Shown here: positions 40,799 through 49,912 of the stretch, piece after piece
Layout of the letters: each line of letters starts with the position of its first letter
Numbering within the stretch: the stretch's first letter is position 1
Origin: Pseudoxanthomonas sp. J35
GTDB taxonomy: Bacteria; Pseudomonadota; Gammaproteobacteria; Xanthomonadales; Xanthomonadaceae
DNA length: 64,000 nt
Direction of reading: 5' to 3'
Assembly (NCBI RefSeq): GCF_000513995.1
Contig: NZ_AZVB01000002.1
Span: 1 to 64,000 of the forward strand
Made by a program: the position numbers and the translations under genes
The notes under the pieces: generated by a model
What the model was told of the DNA's origin: nothing
What the model saw: the letters and a program-made list of their open reading frames with translations, nothing else
Databases searched by the model: none

Positions 40799-40834
40799 CC
40801 TGCTTTGCCACCGCACCCCGCGCGGGGCGTGGGA

Positions 40835-41290
40835 TCAGAGCGGCTTGGCCAGCACCAGCCAGATGATCCCGAGCAGCAGCAGGATCGGCAGCTCGTTGAA
40901 CAGGCGCAGCCTGCCCGACGACGGCAGCCCGCGCCCCTGCTCCACGCCCTTCAGCCAGCGCCCGGTGAAGATGTAGTACGCCAGCATCAGCACCACCAGC
41001 GCCAGCTTCGCGTGCAGCCAGCCGGCCGGGTTCCCGACCATGGTCGGGAACCCGTCGATCACCCGATAACCCAGCCAAAGCACCAGGCCCAGCGCCGCGG
41101 CGATGCCGAACATGTTGTGGCCGAAGCGGTACAGCCGCCGTCCCATCAGCACCAGCCGCGCCTGCACTTCCGGCTGCCCCTGCGCCTCGGCCAGGTTGAC
41201 CAGGATCCGCGGCAGGTAGAACACCGTGCTCATCCAGGCCACCACGAACAGCAGGTGGAACGACTTCACCCAGAGATACGTGGAATACAT
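40835..41290 (-). CDS. hemJ: Protoporphyrinogen IX oxidase HemJ
   Basis: This 151-residue four-helix membrane protein matches the HemJ (UPF0093) family: it has the N-terminal HLLFVVAWMSTVFYLPRILV, which includes the conserved His12, and GWLHAKLALV with the conserved lysine. It oxidises protoporphyrinogen IX to protoporphyrin IX in heme synthesis. CopD-family labels are sometimes given to such proteins, but motif and length fit HemJ better. Heme gene hemE occurs 10 kb away. It is convergent with the phosphatase gene. Confidence 0.75.
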   Translation of the reverse strand: MYSTYLWVKSFHLLFVVAWMSTVFYLPRILVNLAEAQGQPEVQARLVLMGRRLYRFGHNMFGIAAALGLVLWLGYRVIDGFPTMVGNPAGWLHAKLALVVLMLAYYIFTGRWLKGVEQGRGLPSSGRLRLFNELPILLLLGIIWLVLAKPL

Positions 41291-41392
41291 GCGTGGGCCC
41301 TGCGGCTAGGATGTGCGGATTCTCGGCCATCGGCCGCCTCCCTGTCGAACCACCGCGGCGCAGGCCGCGCCTGCCGTCCCTCAACCGTGCCG

Positions 41393-41983
41393 ATGACCAA
41401 GACCTACGACCGCCACTACTTCGACCACTGGTACCGCGACCAGGCCATCCACGACCCGAAGCGCCTGGCCCGCAAGGTCGCCCTCGCCGTGGCCGTCGCC
41501 GAGCACCACCTCGAGCGGCCCGTGCGCACCGTCCTCGACATCGGTTGCGGCGAAGGCGCCTGGCGCGCGCCCCTGCTGAAGCTGCGCCCGAAACTGCACT
41601 ACCTCGGCTTCGACAGCAGCGAATACGCCGTTGCCCGCCGCGGCCCGCGCCGCAACCTGCACCTGGCCAGCTTCGGCGACTTCGAATGGTTGCGCCCCTG
41701 CGCCCCCGTCGACCTGCTGGTCTGCGCCGACGTCCTCCACTACCTCCCCACCCGCGAACTGGTCCGCGGCCTGCCCGGCCTCGCCGAACTCTGTGGCGGC
41801 ATCGCCTTCCTCGAAACCTTCACCGCCGAGGACGAGTTCGAAGGCGACACCGACGGCTTCCAGCGCCGCACGGCACTCTGGTACCGACGCCGCCTCGAGG
41901 ACCAGGGTTTCACCGCCCTCGGTTCGCACTGCTGGCTCGCTCCCGCGCTTGCCGGCAGCACTTCGGCGCTCGAGTGCTCCTGA
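41393..41983 (+). CDS. SAM-dependent class I methyltransferase
   Basis: This 196-residue protein shows the methyltransferase motif I VLDIGCGEGAWRAPLL, motif II-like YLGFDSSEYAV and DLLVCADVLHYLP. Substrate is unknown. A TAGGAT box lies at 41308-41313, giving an 80-base leader, or the gene may start at another promoter. It stands between divergent hemJ and a gene-poor stretch. Confidence 0.75.
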   Translation: MTKTYDRHYFDHWYRDQAIHDPKRLARKVALAVAVAEHHLERPVRTVLDIGCGEGAWRAPLLKLRPKLHYLGFDSSEYAVARRGPRRNLHLASFGDFEWLRPCAPVDLLVCADVLHYLPTRELVRGLPGLAELCGGIAFLETFTAEDEFEGDTDGFQRRTALWYRRRLEDQGFTALGSHCWLAPALAGSTSALECS

Positions 41984-42207
41984 GTTCTCCGCCTGGCCCA
42001 GGTCGCTGCCGGCCAAACCGCTCCTGGAAAGTCCCGCACCTCGACAGCGCGGATGCGATGCCCGTGGGTGCGAAGTAAAGGAGGAGGCGCCGGCCGCAGG
42101 CCGGTGCCGGGGGACATGAGTACCCACGGGTATCGCGTCCGCGCCCCCAGCCCGCTTTCACGTTCGCGCCTTCTCCGCGTCGCAAAGCCGCAGCGGCGCA
42201 CCGAACG
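41984..42207. other. Gene-free spacer with a long inverted repeat
   Basis: An imperfect inverted repeat has arms 42049-42069 and 42122-42142 (19 of 21 matching). Inside, GGCGCCGGCC and GGCCGGTGCC around GCA form a second hairpin. Nothing coding is credible. It sits between two converging genes and could end both transcripts, but it is longer than a normal terminator. Confidence 0.5.
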
Positions 42208-43005
42208 TCAGCGCGCCCGCCGCGCCGCCCACCCGCGGATGATCCGCGCGAGCTCAGCCACCCCGTCGGTCAGCGCCGCCGGCCCCGGCTGCAGGATCAG
42301 CGGCGACTTCACCTCGTGCAGCTCCCCGTCCCGCACCGCCGGGATCGCATCCCAACCCGGCCGCGCCGCCACCTGCTCCGGCCGGAACTTCTTCCCGCAC
42401 CACGAGCCGATCACGATGTCCGGCGCCCGTTCGATCACTGGCGCGCCATCGGCCAGGATCCGCGCCTTCGCCAGCGGCTCGCGCGACAGCCACGGGAAAA
42501 CGTCCTCGCCGCCGGCGATCCGCACCAGCTCGGCCACCCACTGGATACCGGTGATCAGCGGCTCGTCCCACTCCTCGAAGTAGACCTTCGGCCGCACCGG
42601 CAGCTTTTCCGCCTCGCGCGCGACATCGTCCAGCCCGCGCGCCAGCGAATCCGCATACGCCTCCGCCCGCGCCGCGACGCCGACCAGAGCACCCAGCCGC
42701 CGCACGTAATCGAGGATGCCCGCGACGCTGCGATGGTTGGCGATCCACACCTCCACCCCACGCCGTACCAGTTCGGCCGCGATGTCCGCCTGGATGTCGG
42801 AAAAGCCGATCGCCAGGTCCGGCTTCAACGCCAGGATCGCCTCCACCCGGGCACTGGTGAACGCGCTGACCTTCGGCTTCTCGCGCCGCGCCTGCGGCGG
42901 CCGCACGGTGAACCCGCTGATGCCGACGATCCGGTCCTGCTCGCCGAGCGCGTACAGCGTCTCGGTCGGCTCCTCGGTCAGGCAGACGATGCGCCGCGGG
43001 CCCAT
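42208..43005 (-). CDS. BtuF-like cobalamin-binding (helical-backbone ABC) protein without signal peptide
   Basis: This 265-residue protein has the periplasmic-binding fold of the BtuF/FhuD group (VCLTEEPTETLYALG at the start; ALKPDLAIGFSDIQADIAAELV; GGEDVFPWLSREPLA). There is no signal peptide and no partner ABC genes next to it. Its ATG overlaps the acetyltransferase stop by one base. Cobalamin is the inferred ligand by family; a cytosolic sensor or scavenging function is an open alternative. Cluster order pdxH-GNAT-btuF-like links it with vitamin metabolism. Confidence 0.75.
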   Translation of the reverse strand: MGPRRIVCLTEEPTETLYALGEQDRIVGISGFTVRPPQARREKPKVSAFTSARVEAILALKPDLAIGFSDIQADIAAELVRRGVEVWIANHRSVAGILDYVRRLGALVGVAARAEAYADSLARGLDDVAREAEKLPVRPKVYFEEWDEPLITGIQWVAELVRIAGGEDVFPWLSREPLAKARILADGAPVIERAPDIVIGSWCGKKFRPEQVAARPGWDAIPAVRDGELHEVKSPLILQPGPAALTDGVAELARIIRGWAARRAR

Positions 43006-43457
43006 CAGCGCACCGGCTTGCGGAAGTACACCACCTGTCCGGTCCCCTCGAAACCGCAGGCCTCGTGCGCGGCCCGGCTGCCGAGGTTGTCGATCAGCGC
43101 GTCGGAGGCCAGTTCACTGCAGCCATGCCCGCGGGTCCAGTCCTCCACCGTCGCGAGCAGGGCGCGACCCGCGCCCTGCCCGCGCCACTCCGGCGCCACG
43201 TACCAGGCCTCGAGGAAACCGACTGGCGAGGTCAGCGTGCCGTTGACGTACTCGCAGCGCAGGCTGGCTTCGGCGAGGCCGACCACCTTGCCGTCGCCCT
43301 CGGCGACGAACGCCGCCATGTCACGGGGATCCTGGAGGATGGCCTCCGCTTCCCCGCGCAGCTCGCCTGCGTCGCTGCCGGGCCACAGCGCCAGGCGCAT
43401 CGCCGTCCACGCGCCGAGGTCGGCCGCCGCCGCCCGGCGCACCCGCACCCCGCTCAC
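43005..43457 (-). CDS. GNAT-family N-acetyltransferase (AAC(6')-like group)
   Basis: This 150-residue acetyltransferase has the acetyl-CoA pyrophosphate loop [12 protein letters not shown] (R-x-x-G-x-G/A) and the final strand [17 protein letters not shown] chose the GTG start (43457) because it overlaps the pdxH stop as GTGA and yields a normal N-terminus. It resembles aminoglycoside 6'-N-acetyltransferase type GNATs, but resistance cannot be inferred from this alone. Substrate unknown. Confidence 0.75.
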   Translation of the reverse strand: MSGVRVRRAAAADLGAWTAMRLALWPGSDAGELRGEAEAILQDPRDMAAFVAEGDGKVVGLAEASLRCEYVNGTLTSPVGFLEAWYVAPEWRGQGAGRALLATVEDWTRGHGCSELASDALIDNLGSRAAHEACGFEGTGQVVYFRKPVR

Positions 43458-44056
43458 GGATAAAGCATCCGCTTGGACCAGTGACCCTCGATCTCGTGCT
43501 GGTAGCACCAGCGCTCGTGCAGGCGGTAGCCGGCCCCATACCAGAACTCGAACGTCTCCGGCACCACCCGGAAGCCGCTCCAGCCCGGCGGGCGCGGCAC
43601 GTCGCGGCCCATGAACTCGGCCTCGGCGTCGGCCAGGCGCGCGTCGAATTCCTCGCGCGAGACCAGCGTGGCCGACTGCTTCGACGCCCACGCGCCGAGC
43701 TGGCTCATCCGCGGCCGCGTCGCGAAGTAGGCATCGGCCTCGGCGTCGTCGACCCGGACCACGCCGCCGCTGATCCGCACCTGCACCCCCGCCTCGCGCA
43801 GGTGCCGCCACAGGAACAGCAGCGCCGCGCGCGGGTTGGCGCGCAGGTCGCGGCCCTTGTGGCTGTCCAGGTGGGTGTAGAAGGTGAATCCGCGCTCGTC
43901 GAACGACTTCAGCAGCACCGTGCGCACCGACGGCACGCCATCGGCGTCGGCGGTGGCCACGGCCATCGCGTTCGGGTCCGCCATGCCGCTGTCCCGGGCC
44001 TCGTCCAGCAGGCGGCTGAAGGTCGCCAGCGCTTCCGCATAAAGCCGGTCGGTCAT
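43454..44056 (-). CDS. pdxH: Pyridoxamine 5'-phosphate oxidase
   Basis: This 200-residue FMN enzyme makes pyridoxal 5'-phosphate. It carries [38 protein letters not shown], and the C-terminal [16 protein letters not shown] and RLHERWCY motifs. It heads a three-gene overlapping unit with the acetyltransferase and the BtuF-like protein. PLP is also used by the lysA domain and other enzymes in this window. Confidence 0.96.
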   Translation of the reverse strand: MTDRLYAEALATFSRLLDEARDSGMADPNAMAVATADADGVPSVRTVLLKSFDERGFTFYTHLDSHKGRDLRANPRAALLFLWRHLREAGVQVRISGGVVRVDDAEADAYFATRPRMSQLGAWASKQSATLVSREEFDARLADAEAEFMGRDVPRPPGWSGFRVVPETFEFWYGAGYRLHERWCYQHEIEGHWSKRMLYP

Positions 44057-44098
44057 CGCAGTCTCCACGCGGTGTTCGGGTGCACGTATTGTGGACCC

Positions 44099-44941
44099 AT
44101 GCACGCGCAGTCGCACACCGGTTTCCCCCGATGGCTGGCCGAACAGGCGCTGGCCGACAGCGGCGCGCGCCGCGGCGGCGGCCTGCGCGTGCTCGGCATC
44201 AGCGGCCTGCAGGGCAGCGGCAAGAGCACGCTCGCCGCGCAGGTCGTGGCGCTGGCGCGGGAGGCCGGGCTGGCCGCCGCCGGCGTATCGCTGGACGACT
44301 TCTACCTGGCCGCGGCACGGCGCGCGGCGCTGGCGCGCGAAGTGCATCCGCTGCTGGCCACGCGCGGCCCGCCGGGCACCCACGACGTCGGCCTGGCCCT
44401 GCGCACGATCGACGCGCTGCGCGAAGGCGGCACGCCGGCGCTGCCGCGCTTCGACAAGCCCGGCGACGACCGCCTGCCCGAGGCGGCGTGGATGGTGGTG
44501 CCGGAGCCGCTGGACCTGCTGGTGTTCGAAGGCTGGTGCCTGGCCGTGCCGCCCGAGGCGGAGACCGCGCTGCAGGCGCCATTGAACGCGCTGGAACGCG
44601 TCGAGGACGCCGGCGGCACCTGGCGGCGCTGGTGCAACGCCGCGCTGGCGCGCGACTACCCGGCGCTGTGGTCGCGCATCGACCGGCTGTGGTTCCTGCA
44701 GCCGCCCGGGTTCGAGGTGGTGCACCGCTGGCGGCGCCAGCAGGAACATGCCCTGCGCGCGGCCGAGCCGGGCCGCCGCGGCATGGACGATACGGCCCTG
44801 GCGCGTTTCATCCAGCACTACGAGCGGATCAGCCGGCACGCCCTGGCGACCTTGCCCGGGCGGGCGGACGCCTGCGTGGTACTCGATGGGGAACGCCGGC
44901 CGCTGGACCTCGTGGTCCGGGGCGGGCCGGCCGGGATTTGA
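44099..44941 (+). CDS. D-glycerate 3-kinase (GLYK family)
   Basis: This 280-residue P-loop kinase has [13 protein letters not shown] (about 39-51), VSLDDFYL (residues 66-73), [19 protein letters not shown] and FEGWCLAV motifs, all typical of plant-type glycerate kinase (GLYK/YggC group). It would phosphorylate D-glycerate to 3-phosphoglycerate. A TATTGT box (44087-44092) ends six bases before the ATG, consistent with a leaderless mRNA. It is divergent from pdxH with a 42-bp spacer. Serine breakdown (sdaA) lies further on. Confidence 0.82.
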   Translation: MHAQSHTGFPRWLAEQALADSGARRGGGLRVLGISGLQGSGKSTLAAQVVALAREAGLAAAGVSLDDFYLAAARRAALAREVHPLLATRGPPGTHDVGLALRTIDALREGGTPALPRFDKPGDDRLPEAAWMVVPEPLDLLVFEGWCLAVPPEAETALQAPLNALERVEDAGGTWRRWCNAALARDYPALWSRIDRLWFLQPPGFEVVHRWRRQQEHALRAAEPGRRGMDDTALARFIQHYERISRHALATLPGRADACVVLDGERRPLDLVVRGGPAGI

Positions 44942-45285
44942 GACGTTTCTCATTGGCTGCGGCCTCGGCCCGGCGCAGATTCCCCCCTCATGGGGGAATC
45001 GGAGTCGCGGGTCCATCGCAGGGGGATCCTGGTAGCAGGCTCTCCGGGTCTGCATGCCTTCCGCTCCGGTTCCCACGCCAGTCCAGGCCGCGCCACGCCG
45101 TGTGCTCCGTCCCCCCGGGGTAGCACGCTTGCGGCCCGTCCGGGCCCGCTGGGCCCGGACGTCCTGTTCCGGGGTCGTCCATCCTCGCCGCCCCCCACCC
45201 GGCCCTCCGGCGCCGGGCCTTTTGGCCCGCTGCTTGCTTCAGCCTGCCTATCCAGGGCCGGGTGCCATCGCCCCGCCCCACCGTC
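44942..45285. other. Gene-free spacer with three hairpins (344 bp)
   Basis: It holds a 9-bp stem GATTCCCCC/GGGGGAATC (44978-45000), an 11-bp perfect stem CGTCCGGGCCC/GGGCCCGGACG (45137-45161, GCT loop), and a short GGGCC-TTTT-GGCCC hairpin near 45216-45229. The first two are likely ends of the kinase transcript, the third a candidate for the leader of the histidine kinase gene. No known riboswitch was recognised. Confidence 0.5.
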
Positions 45286-47751
45286 ATGAACCGTTGCCGC
45301 CCAGCGCCGCCCGGCACGCCGTCCGGGCCCCAGCGCAGCGCCACCACCCTGGCGCTGGCGGCGGCATGTGGTCTGGCTCCGGGAGCCGCCTGCGCAGCGC
45401 CGGCGCAGGGCACGGCCAGCGCCTGGCTGCTGGGCGGGCTGGCCGCCGGCAGCCTCGCCACCGCCGGTGCCCTGGCCCTGTGGTGGCGCATGCGCAGGCC
45501 GCCGCAGCCGGCCATCGCGCCGCCCTCGGTCGGCCGCCAGGCCGAGGCGCTGCTGGAAGCCCTGCCGCTGCCGGCCTTCGTCCGCGACGCCGAAGGCCGC
45601 TTCGTGGCGGTGAACCAGGCCTATGCCGCGCTCTACGGCTGCCGGCGGACTGACGTGCTGGGTCAGACACTGGCCCAAACGCGACACATCCTCGGCACCG
45701 ACCTGGAGCCCATGCAGCAGGCTGCGGCCGAACTGGAGCAGGGCGGCGGGCGCGCCGTCCGCGAGTTCCGCCACGAGGCGGCCGGGCACGGGGCGCGTGT
45801 CCTGCTGCTCCAGCTGCAGCCGCTGGCCGGCGACGGGGCAGGCCTGGCGCTGGGGACATTCACCGACGTCACCGCCTTGCACGACGCGCGCCAGGCAGGC
45901 GAGGCCGCCGCCCGCGCCACCGACAGCTTCCTGTCGATGATGAGCCACGAGATCCGCACGCCGATCGCCGGCGCGCTGGGCATCGTCGAGCTGATGGCGC
46001 AAACGCCGCTGGACCAGGAGCAGGTGCACCTGCTGGGGATGTTCGAGGACTCGGTCGACACCCTGCTGCACATCCTCGGCGACATCCTCGACTTCTCCCG
46101 GATCGAGGCCGGCGAGCTGAGCCTGGATCCGGCGCCGTGCAACCTGCGCGCGCTGGCCGACGGGGTGCTGGCCCTGTTCGCGCCGCAGGCCTGGGAGAAG
46201 GGCCTGCGCCTGCATTCGATCATCGACTGGCGGCTGGCCGCCGAGCACCGCTGCGACGCCTCGCGCGTGCGCCAGGTGCTGGCCAACCTGCTCAGCAACG
46301 CGATCCGCTTCACCGAGGCCGGGCGCGTCGAGCTGCGCATCGAACTGGTCGAGGCCACGGCCGACGGCCAGCGCCTGCGCTTCGTCGTCTCCGACACCGG
46401 GCCGGGCATGTCCGAAGAGCGCCTGCGCCAGGTGCAGCGCCCGCTGTTCGACGGCAGCGAAGGCATCGCCCACCGCACCGGCCTGGGCCTGGCGCTGTGC
46501 CGGCAGCTGGCCGGGCTGATGGAAGGTTCGCTGCAGCTGTCCAGCATGCAGGACGAAGGCACGGTGGCCACCTTCGAGGTGCTGCTGCCGGTGGTGCGGG
46601 CGCTGCTGCCGCAGCCGGACATGGCCGGGCGGATCGCGCTGCTGTGCACCCGCGACCGCCACGTCGGCCAGGGCCTGGCCAACGCGCTGTCGGCGCTGGG
46701 CTTCAACCTGATCGAGGCCGCGCCCGCGGACCTGGCCGAGATCGGCCCGGACGACGCGCACCTGTTCGTCGCCGACGCCGCGCTCGTCGCCGAGGGCCGC
46801 CTGCCGGCCGGCGCGCGCCAGATCCGCCTGGTCGATCCACTGGCGCCCCTGCCCCCGGGCCTGCCCGTCGGTGGCGTGGAGCTGCAGGGCACGCCGCTGC
46901 TGTGGCGGGCCACGGTCAAGGCCTGCCACGCCGCGCTGGGGCTGGCTTCGCCGGAGCCGCCGGCGGCCGCCACGCCCGGGCCGGTGCCGGTCCCGGGGGC
47001 GCGCATCCTCGTCGCCGAGGACCATCCGATCAACCGCGCGGTGATCTCGCGCCAGCTGCAACGGCTGGGCTATGAGCACGAGCTGGTCGAAAACGGCGAG
47101 GAGGCGCTGCAGGCGCTGGCGCGCGACCACTTCGACCTGCTGGTCACCGACTGCCACATGCCGGTGCTGGATGGCTACGCGCTCACCGCGCGGATCCGCG
47201 CGCAGGAGCGCGGCACCGGCGCGCGCCTGCCGATCATCGCGCTGTCGGCCAGCGTCCTGCCAGGCCAGGTGAAGTACTGCATCGATGCGGGCATGGACGG
47301 TTTCATCGCCAAGCCCGTGCAGCTCCACGAGCTGGAGATCCAGCTGGCCGCGCACCTGCAGCAGGCCGGCGCGGCGGAGGTACGCACCGCCCCGCCACCG
47401 GAGCTGCCCGCCGGCTCCTCCAGCTACCGCCAGCTGGCGCTGCTGATGGAGACCTTCGGTTCCATGCGCCAGGTGCGCGACGTGCTGCAGCGGCTGCTGG
47501 AGACCAGCCGCGAGGACATGGACGCCCTGGACCGCTCGTTCGAACAGGGCGACGTGGAGCAGCAGCGCGAGCTGCTGCACCGCATCGGCGGTTCGCTGCG
47601 CCTGCTTGCCGGCGAGTCCGGCACCGGCGAACCGCCGTCCGGGGCCAGCAACCGCGAGCGCCGCGACGCGCTGGTCGAACGCCTCGCCGAACTCGAAGAA
47701 CTGCTCGACAGCCTGGATCCGCAGGCGACCACCACGGAGGGTGGACCATGA
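45286..47751 (+). CDS. Hybrid sensor histidine kinase with PAS, REC and Hpt domains
   Basis: This 821-residue membrane kinase has an N-terminal signal/helix (about 17-40), a membrane helix (46-68), a PAS domain (about 84-200), HisKA with phospho-His221 in MSHEIRTPI, a HATPase domain (about 330-445), a REC domain with phospho-Asp622 in TDCHMP, and a C-terminal Hpt-like segment with His765 in LLHRIGG. This is a His-Asp-His phosphorelay of the BvgS/EvgS type, although the N-terminal sensing part is very small. It shares an ATGA overlap with the regulator gene that follows, its obvious target. Confidence 0.9.
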   Translation: MNRCRPAPPGTPSGPQRSATTLALAAACGLAPGAACAAPAQGTASAWLLGGLAAGSLATAGALALWWRMRRPPQPAIAPPSVGRQAEALLEALPLPAFVRDAEGRFVAVNQAYAALYGCRRTDVLGQTLAQTRHILGTDLEPMQQAAAELEQGGGRAVREFRHEAAGHGARVLLLQLQPLAGDGAGLALGTFTDVTALHDARQAGEAAARATDSFLSMMSHEIRTPIAGALGIVELMAQTPLDQEQVHLLGMFEDSVDTLLHILGDILDFSRIEAGELSLDPAPCNLRALADGVLALFAPQAWEKGLRLHSIIDWRLAAEHRCDASRVRQVLANLLSNAIRFTEAGRVELRIELVEATADGQRLRFVVSDTGPGMSEERLRQVQRPLFDGSEGIAHRTGLGLALCRQLAGLMEGSLQLSSMQDEGTVATFEVLLPVVRALLPQPDMAGRIALLCTRDRHVGQGLANALSALGFNLIEAAPADLAEIGPDDAHLFVADAALVAEGRLPAGARQIRLVDPLAPLPPGLPVGGVELQGTPLLWRATVKACHAALGLASPEPPAAATPGPVPVPGARILVAEDHPINRAVISRQLQRLGYEHELVENGEEALQALARDHFDLLVTDCHMPVLDGYALTARIRAQERGTGARLPIIALSASVLPGQVKYCIDAGMDGFIAKPVQLHELEIQLAAHLQQAGAAEVRTAPPPELPAGSSSYRQLALLMETFGSMRQVRDVLQRLLETSREDMDALDRSFEQGDVEQQRELLHRIGGSLRLLAGESGTGEPPSGASNRERRDALVERLAELEELLDSLDPQATTTEGGP

Positions 47752-48443
47752 TGGACCCGTACCCGCCTTCACCCCGCCCGCCCGCGCGCGACGAGGGCGC
47801 GCGCCGCAGCCTGCGCATCGTCCTGGCCGACGACCATCCGGTCGTGCGCAGCGGCGTGCGCATGCTGGTCGAATCCAACATCGCCGCCAGCGTGGTCGCC
47901 GAGGCATCCACGCCAGAGGAACTGTTCGCGGCGCTGGACCGCGTCGCCGCCGACCTGGTGCTCACCGACTTCAGCATGCCCGGCGGCAACGTCGTCGATG
48001 GCCTGAGCATGCTCGGCCGCCTGCGCCGGCGCTGGCCTGACCTGCCGGTGCTGGTGCTGACCATGGCCGGCAACGCCGCGGTGCTGCAGTCGATCCTCGA
48101 CACCGGCGTGCGCGGCCTGCTGAACAAGTCCGACGCGCTGACCGAACTCACGCTGGCGATCAATGCGGTGGCGCATCGCCGCAACTACCTCGGCACCGGC
48201 ATCCGCCGCCTGCTCGACGCGACCAGCCTCGAAGGCGGCTCGGCGCGCGGCCCGCTGTCGCGCCGCGAAACCGAAGTGCTGCGCCTGTTCACTTCCGGGC
48301 TGACCGTGTCGGAAATCGCGCGCAGGCTCGAGCGCAGCGTGAAAACCGTGAGCCGGCAGAAGATGGATGGCATGGCCAAGCTCGGCCTGCGCAGCGACCT
48401 GGAACTGTACGCATACGCACGGGAACACGGCCTGCTCTCCTGA
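47748..48443 (+). CDS. LuxR/FixJ-type response regulator
   Basis: This 231-residue regulator has a REC domain with phospho-Asp74 (VLTDFSMPGG) and a LuxR-type HTH (about 168-215; LSRRETEVLRLFTSGLTVSEIARRLERSVKTV). It is in the NarL/RcsB group, like BvgA/EvgA. The overlap with the hybrid kinase makes them a cognate pair. Its regulon is unknown; the next genes have no obvious matching operator. Confidence 0.9.
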   Translation: MMDPYPPSPRPPARDEGARRSLRIVLADDHPVVRSGVRMLVESNIAASVVAEASTPEELFAALDRVAADLVLTDFSMPGGNVVDGLSMLGRLRRRWPDLPVLVLTMAGNAAVLQSILDTGVRGLLNKSDALTELTLAINAVAHRRNYLGTGIRRLLDATSLEGGSARGPLSRRETEVLRLFTSGLTVSEIARRLERSVKTVSRQKMDGMAKLGLRSDLELYAYAREHGLLS

Positions 48444-48558
48444 GCAGCGCGTTGTCCAGTGCACGCCGCTCAATATGAAAGTGCGCACGATCTAGGAATC
48501 GAAGTTTTCAGACGAGTCTGATGGTTGCTCGGGCGCTTCTCCTACGACCATCCGGGCC
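48444..48558. other. Spacer after the response regulator
   Basis: No clear terminator is seen. A TCTAGGAATCG stretch (48490-48500) could serve as a promoter for the small hypothetical gene. Confidence 0.35.
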
Positions 48559-48867
48559 ATGGACACGATGACACTGCCGCAAGCAAGGCATGCGTCGCCG
48601 CACATGGACGAGTGCCCGATATGGCCCTTCGTGGGTGAAAGCCGGAGCTGGCAACCGCCACCGGCCGTCGACCCCGACTGGCACCGTCTCACCCACTCCG
48701 CCGTGGTCATGGCGTGGACGCGCGATCCGGACGTGATGTGCGACCTCGTCGCCACGCTGATGGACATCCACCTGCGCCGAAGTTCCGCCTCGCTCGAGGT
48801 AACGCTCGACGAGCTGCACCTCATGATCTCGATGGAACTGCAGCAACTCAGCGGCGAACCGGACTGA
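48559..48867 (+). CDS. Hypothetical protein, 102 residues
   Basis: This small soluble protein has no recognised family. It contains WPF, WQPPP and HRLTHSAVVMAW stretches with several tryptophans in the N-terminal half and a helical, acidic C-terminal half (LDELHLMISMELQQLSGEPD). Codon use is somewhat less GC3-biased than its neighbours. It lies between a phosphorelay regulator and a dodecin gene and may be orphan or recently acquired. It could be false. Confidence 0.45.
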   Translation: MDTMTLPQARHASPHMDECPIWPFVGESRSWQPPPAVDPDWHRLTHSAVVMAWTRDPDVMCDLVATLMDIHLRRSSASLEVTLDELHLMISMELQQLSGEPD

Positions 48868-49009
48868 GCCGTCGCCACACCGCCGGCAGCCGGCACCGCC
48901 ATCCCCGGCCACGCATCCCCAGGGGCGGTATGTCCTGCCGTCGGCACGGCCGTGCGGGCCATGCCGGCGGCGGCATCCGGTACCCCGTGCGCGGGCCGGA
49001 CGGGTGCGG

Positions 49010-49213
49010 CTACTGGACGATGAAGGTCACCCGCAGGTTGACCCGCCACTCCAGGACGTTGCCGTCGCCGTCGGTGGCCACCTTGATCTCGTTGACCCAG
49101 GCGCCCTGGATGTTCTTGACGGTCTCGGAAACCTTGCGCAGCCCGCTCTTCACTGCCTCTTCCATGCTGGTCTTCGAAGAGGCGCTGATCTCGATGACTT
49201 TGGCGACCGACAT
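49010..49213 (-). CDS. Dodecin (flavin-binding storage protein)
   Basis: This 67-residue protein matches dodecin: MSVAKVIEISASSKTSMEEA, the aromatic Trp in NIQGAWVNEIKV and a final VNLRVTFIVQ strand. Dodecamers bind flavins or CoA and buffer free flavin. The longer upstream frame is rejected because the family starts at this ATG. It is divergent from aroK. Confidence 0.93.
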   Translation of the reverse strand: MSVAKVIEISASSKTSMEEAVKSGLRKVSETVKNIQGAWVNEIKVATDGDGNVLEWRVNLRVTFIVQ

Positions 49214-49355
49214 GACGATGGCTCCTGCTGGACGGGCGCGCGTGCGCCGGGGCGGCAAGTCTGTTGCCGGCGCCGTTAACGCGGCGGCACGGAGGCGTGC
49301 AGGCGCGGGCAACGCGGGAGCGCCGCGGTTGCAGCGGTGACCATCTCGGCGGTGC

Positions 49356-49369
49356 TAGCATCGCCAGCC
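49356..49369 (+). promoter_or_regulatory. TAGCAT -10 box of aroK (near-leaderless)
   Basis: TAGCAT at 49356-49361 ends 8 bases before the ATG at 49370, so the mRNA would have no or almost no 5' leader. No ribosome site is visible before the ATG. Confidence 0.45.
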
Positions 49370-49912
49370 ATGAATCCCGCCCCCAACCTCGTGCTGGTCG
49401 GCCCGATGGGCGCCGGCAAGACCTCGATCGGACGCCGCCTGGCCGAACGCTTCGGCCTGAGCTTCGTCGACGCCGACCACGCCATCGAGCAGCGCACCGG
49501 CGCCACCATTTCCGCCATCTTCGAGCACATGGGCGAGAGCGGTTTCCGCGAGCGCGAGTCGGCGGTGCTGGCCGAGCTGCTGGCCGGCGAGGCCCAGCTG
49601 GTCGCCACCGGCGGCGGCGCCGTGCTCGACCCGGGCAACCGCCGGCTGATGCAGGAGCGCGGCTTCGTGGTCTACCTCTGCGCCGGCCTGGAATCGCAGC
49701 TCAAGCGCCTGGCCCGCGACCGCAGCCGTCCGCTGCTGCAGCGCCCGGACCGCGAACAGGTCCTGCGCGAGCTGGCGCGCGTGCGCGAGCCGCTGTACCG
49801 CGAGGTCGCCGACCTGGTCATGGACACCGACGGCCTGACCGCGGCGGAGGCGTCCTCGCGCCTGTGCCTGCAGCTGGCCGAGCGCTGGAACGGCAACGGG
49901 GTGGCCGCATGA
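49370..49912 (+). CDS. aroK: Shikimate kinase
   Basis: This 180-residue P-loop kinase phosphorylates shikimate. It has [39 protein letters not shown] and the LID motif RDRSRPLL. The first ATG in the track (49337) is upstream of the promoter box, so Met at 49370 is preferred. It overlaps aroB by 4 bases (ATGA), the usual aroKB unit. Confidence 0.96.
   Translation: MNPAPNLVLVGPMGAGKTSIGRRLAERFGLSFVDADHAIEQRTGATISAIFEHMGESGFRERESAVLAELLAGEAQLVATGGGAVLDPGNRRLMQERGFVVYLCAGLESQLKRLARDRSRPLLQRPDREQVLRELARVREPLYREVADLVMDTDGLTAAEASSRLCLQLAERWNGNGVAA

Noticed and set aside
41984-42207. Cobalamin riboswitch for the BtuF-like gene
   Set aside because: The structured stretch lies downstream of that gene on its strand, and no B12-box-like core was found.
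43005-43457. Aminoglycoside resistance gene
   Set aside because: GNAT fold similarity alone does not support drug acetylation, and the gene is embedded in a core vitamin operon.
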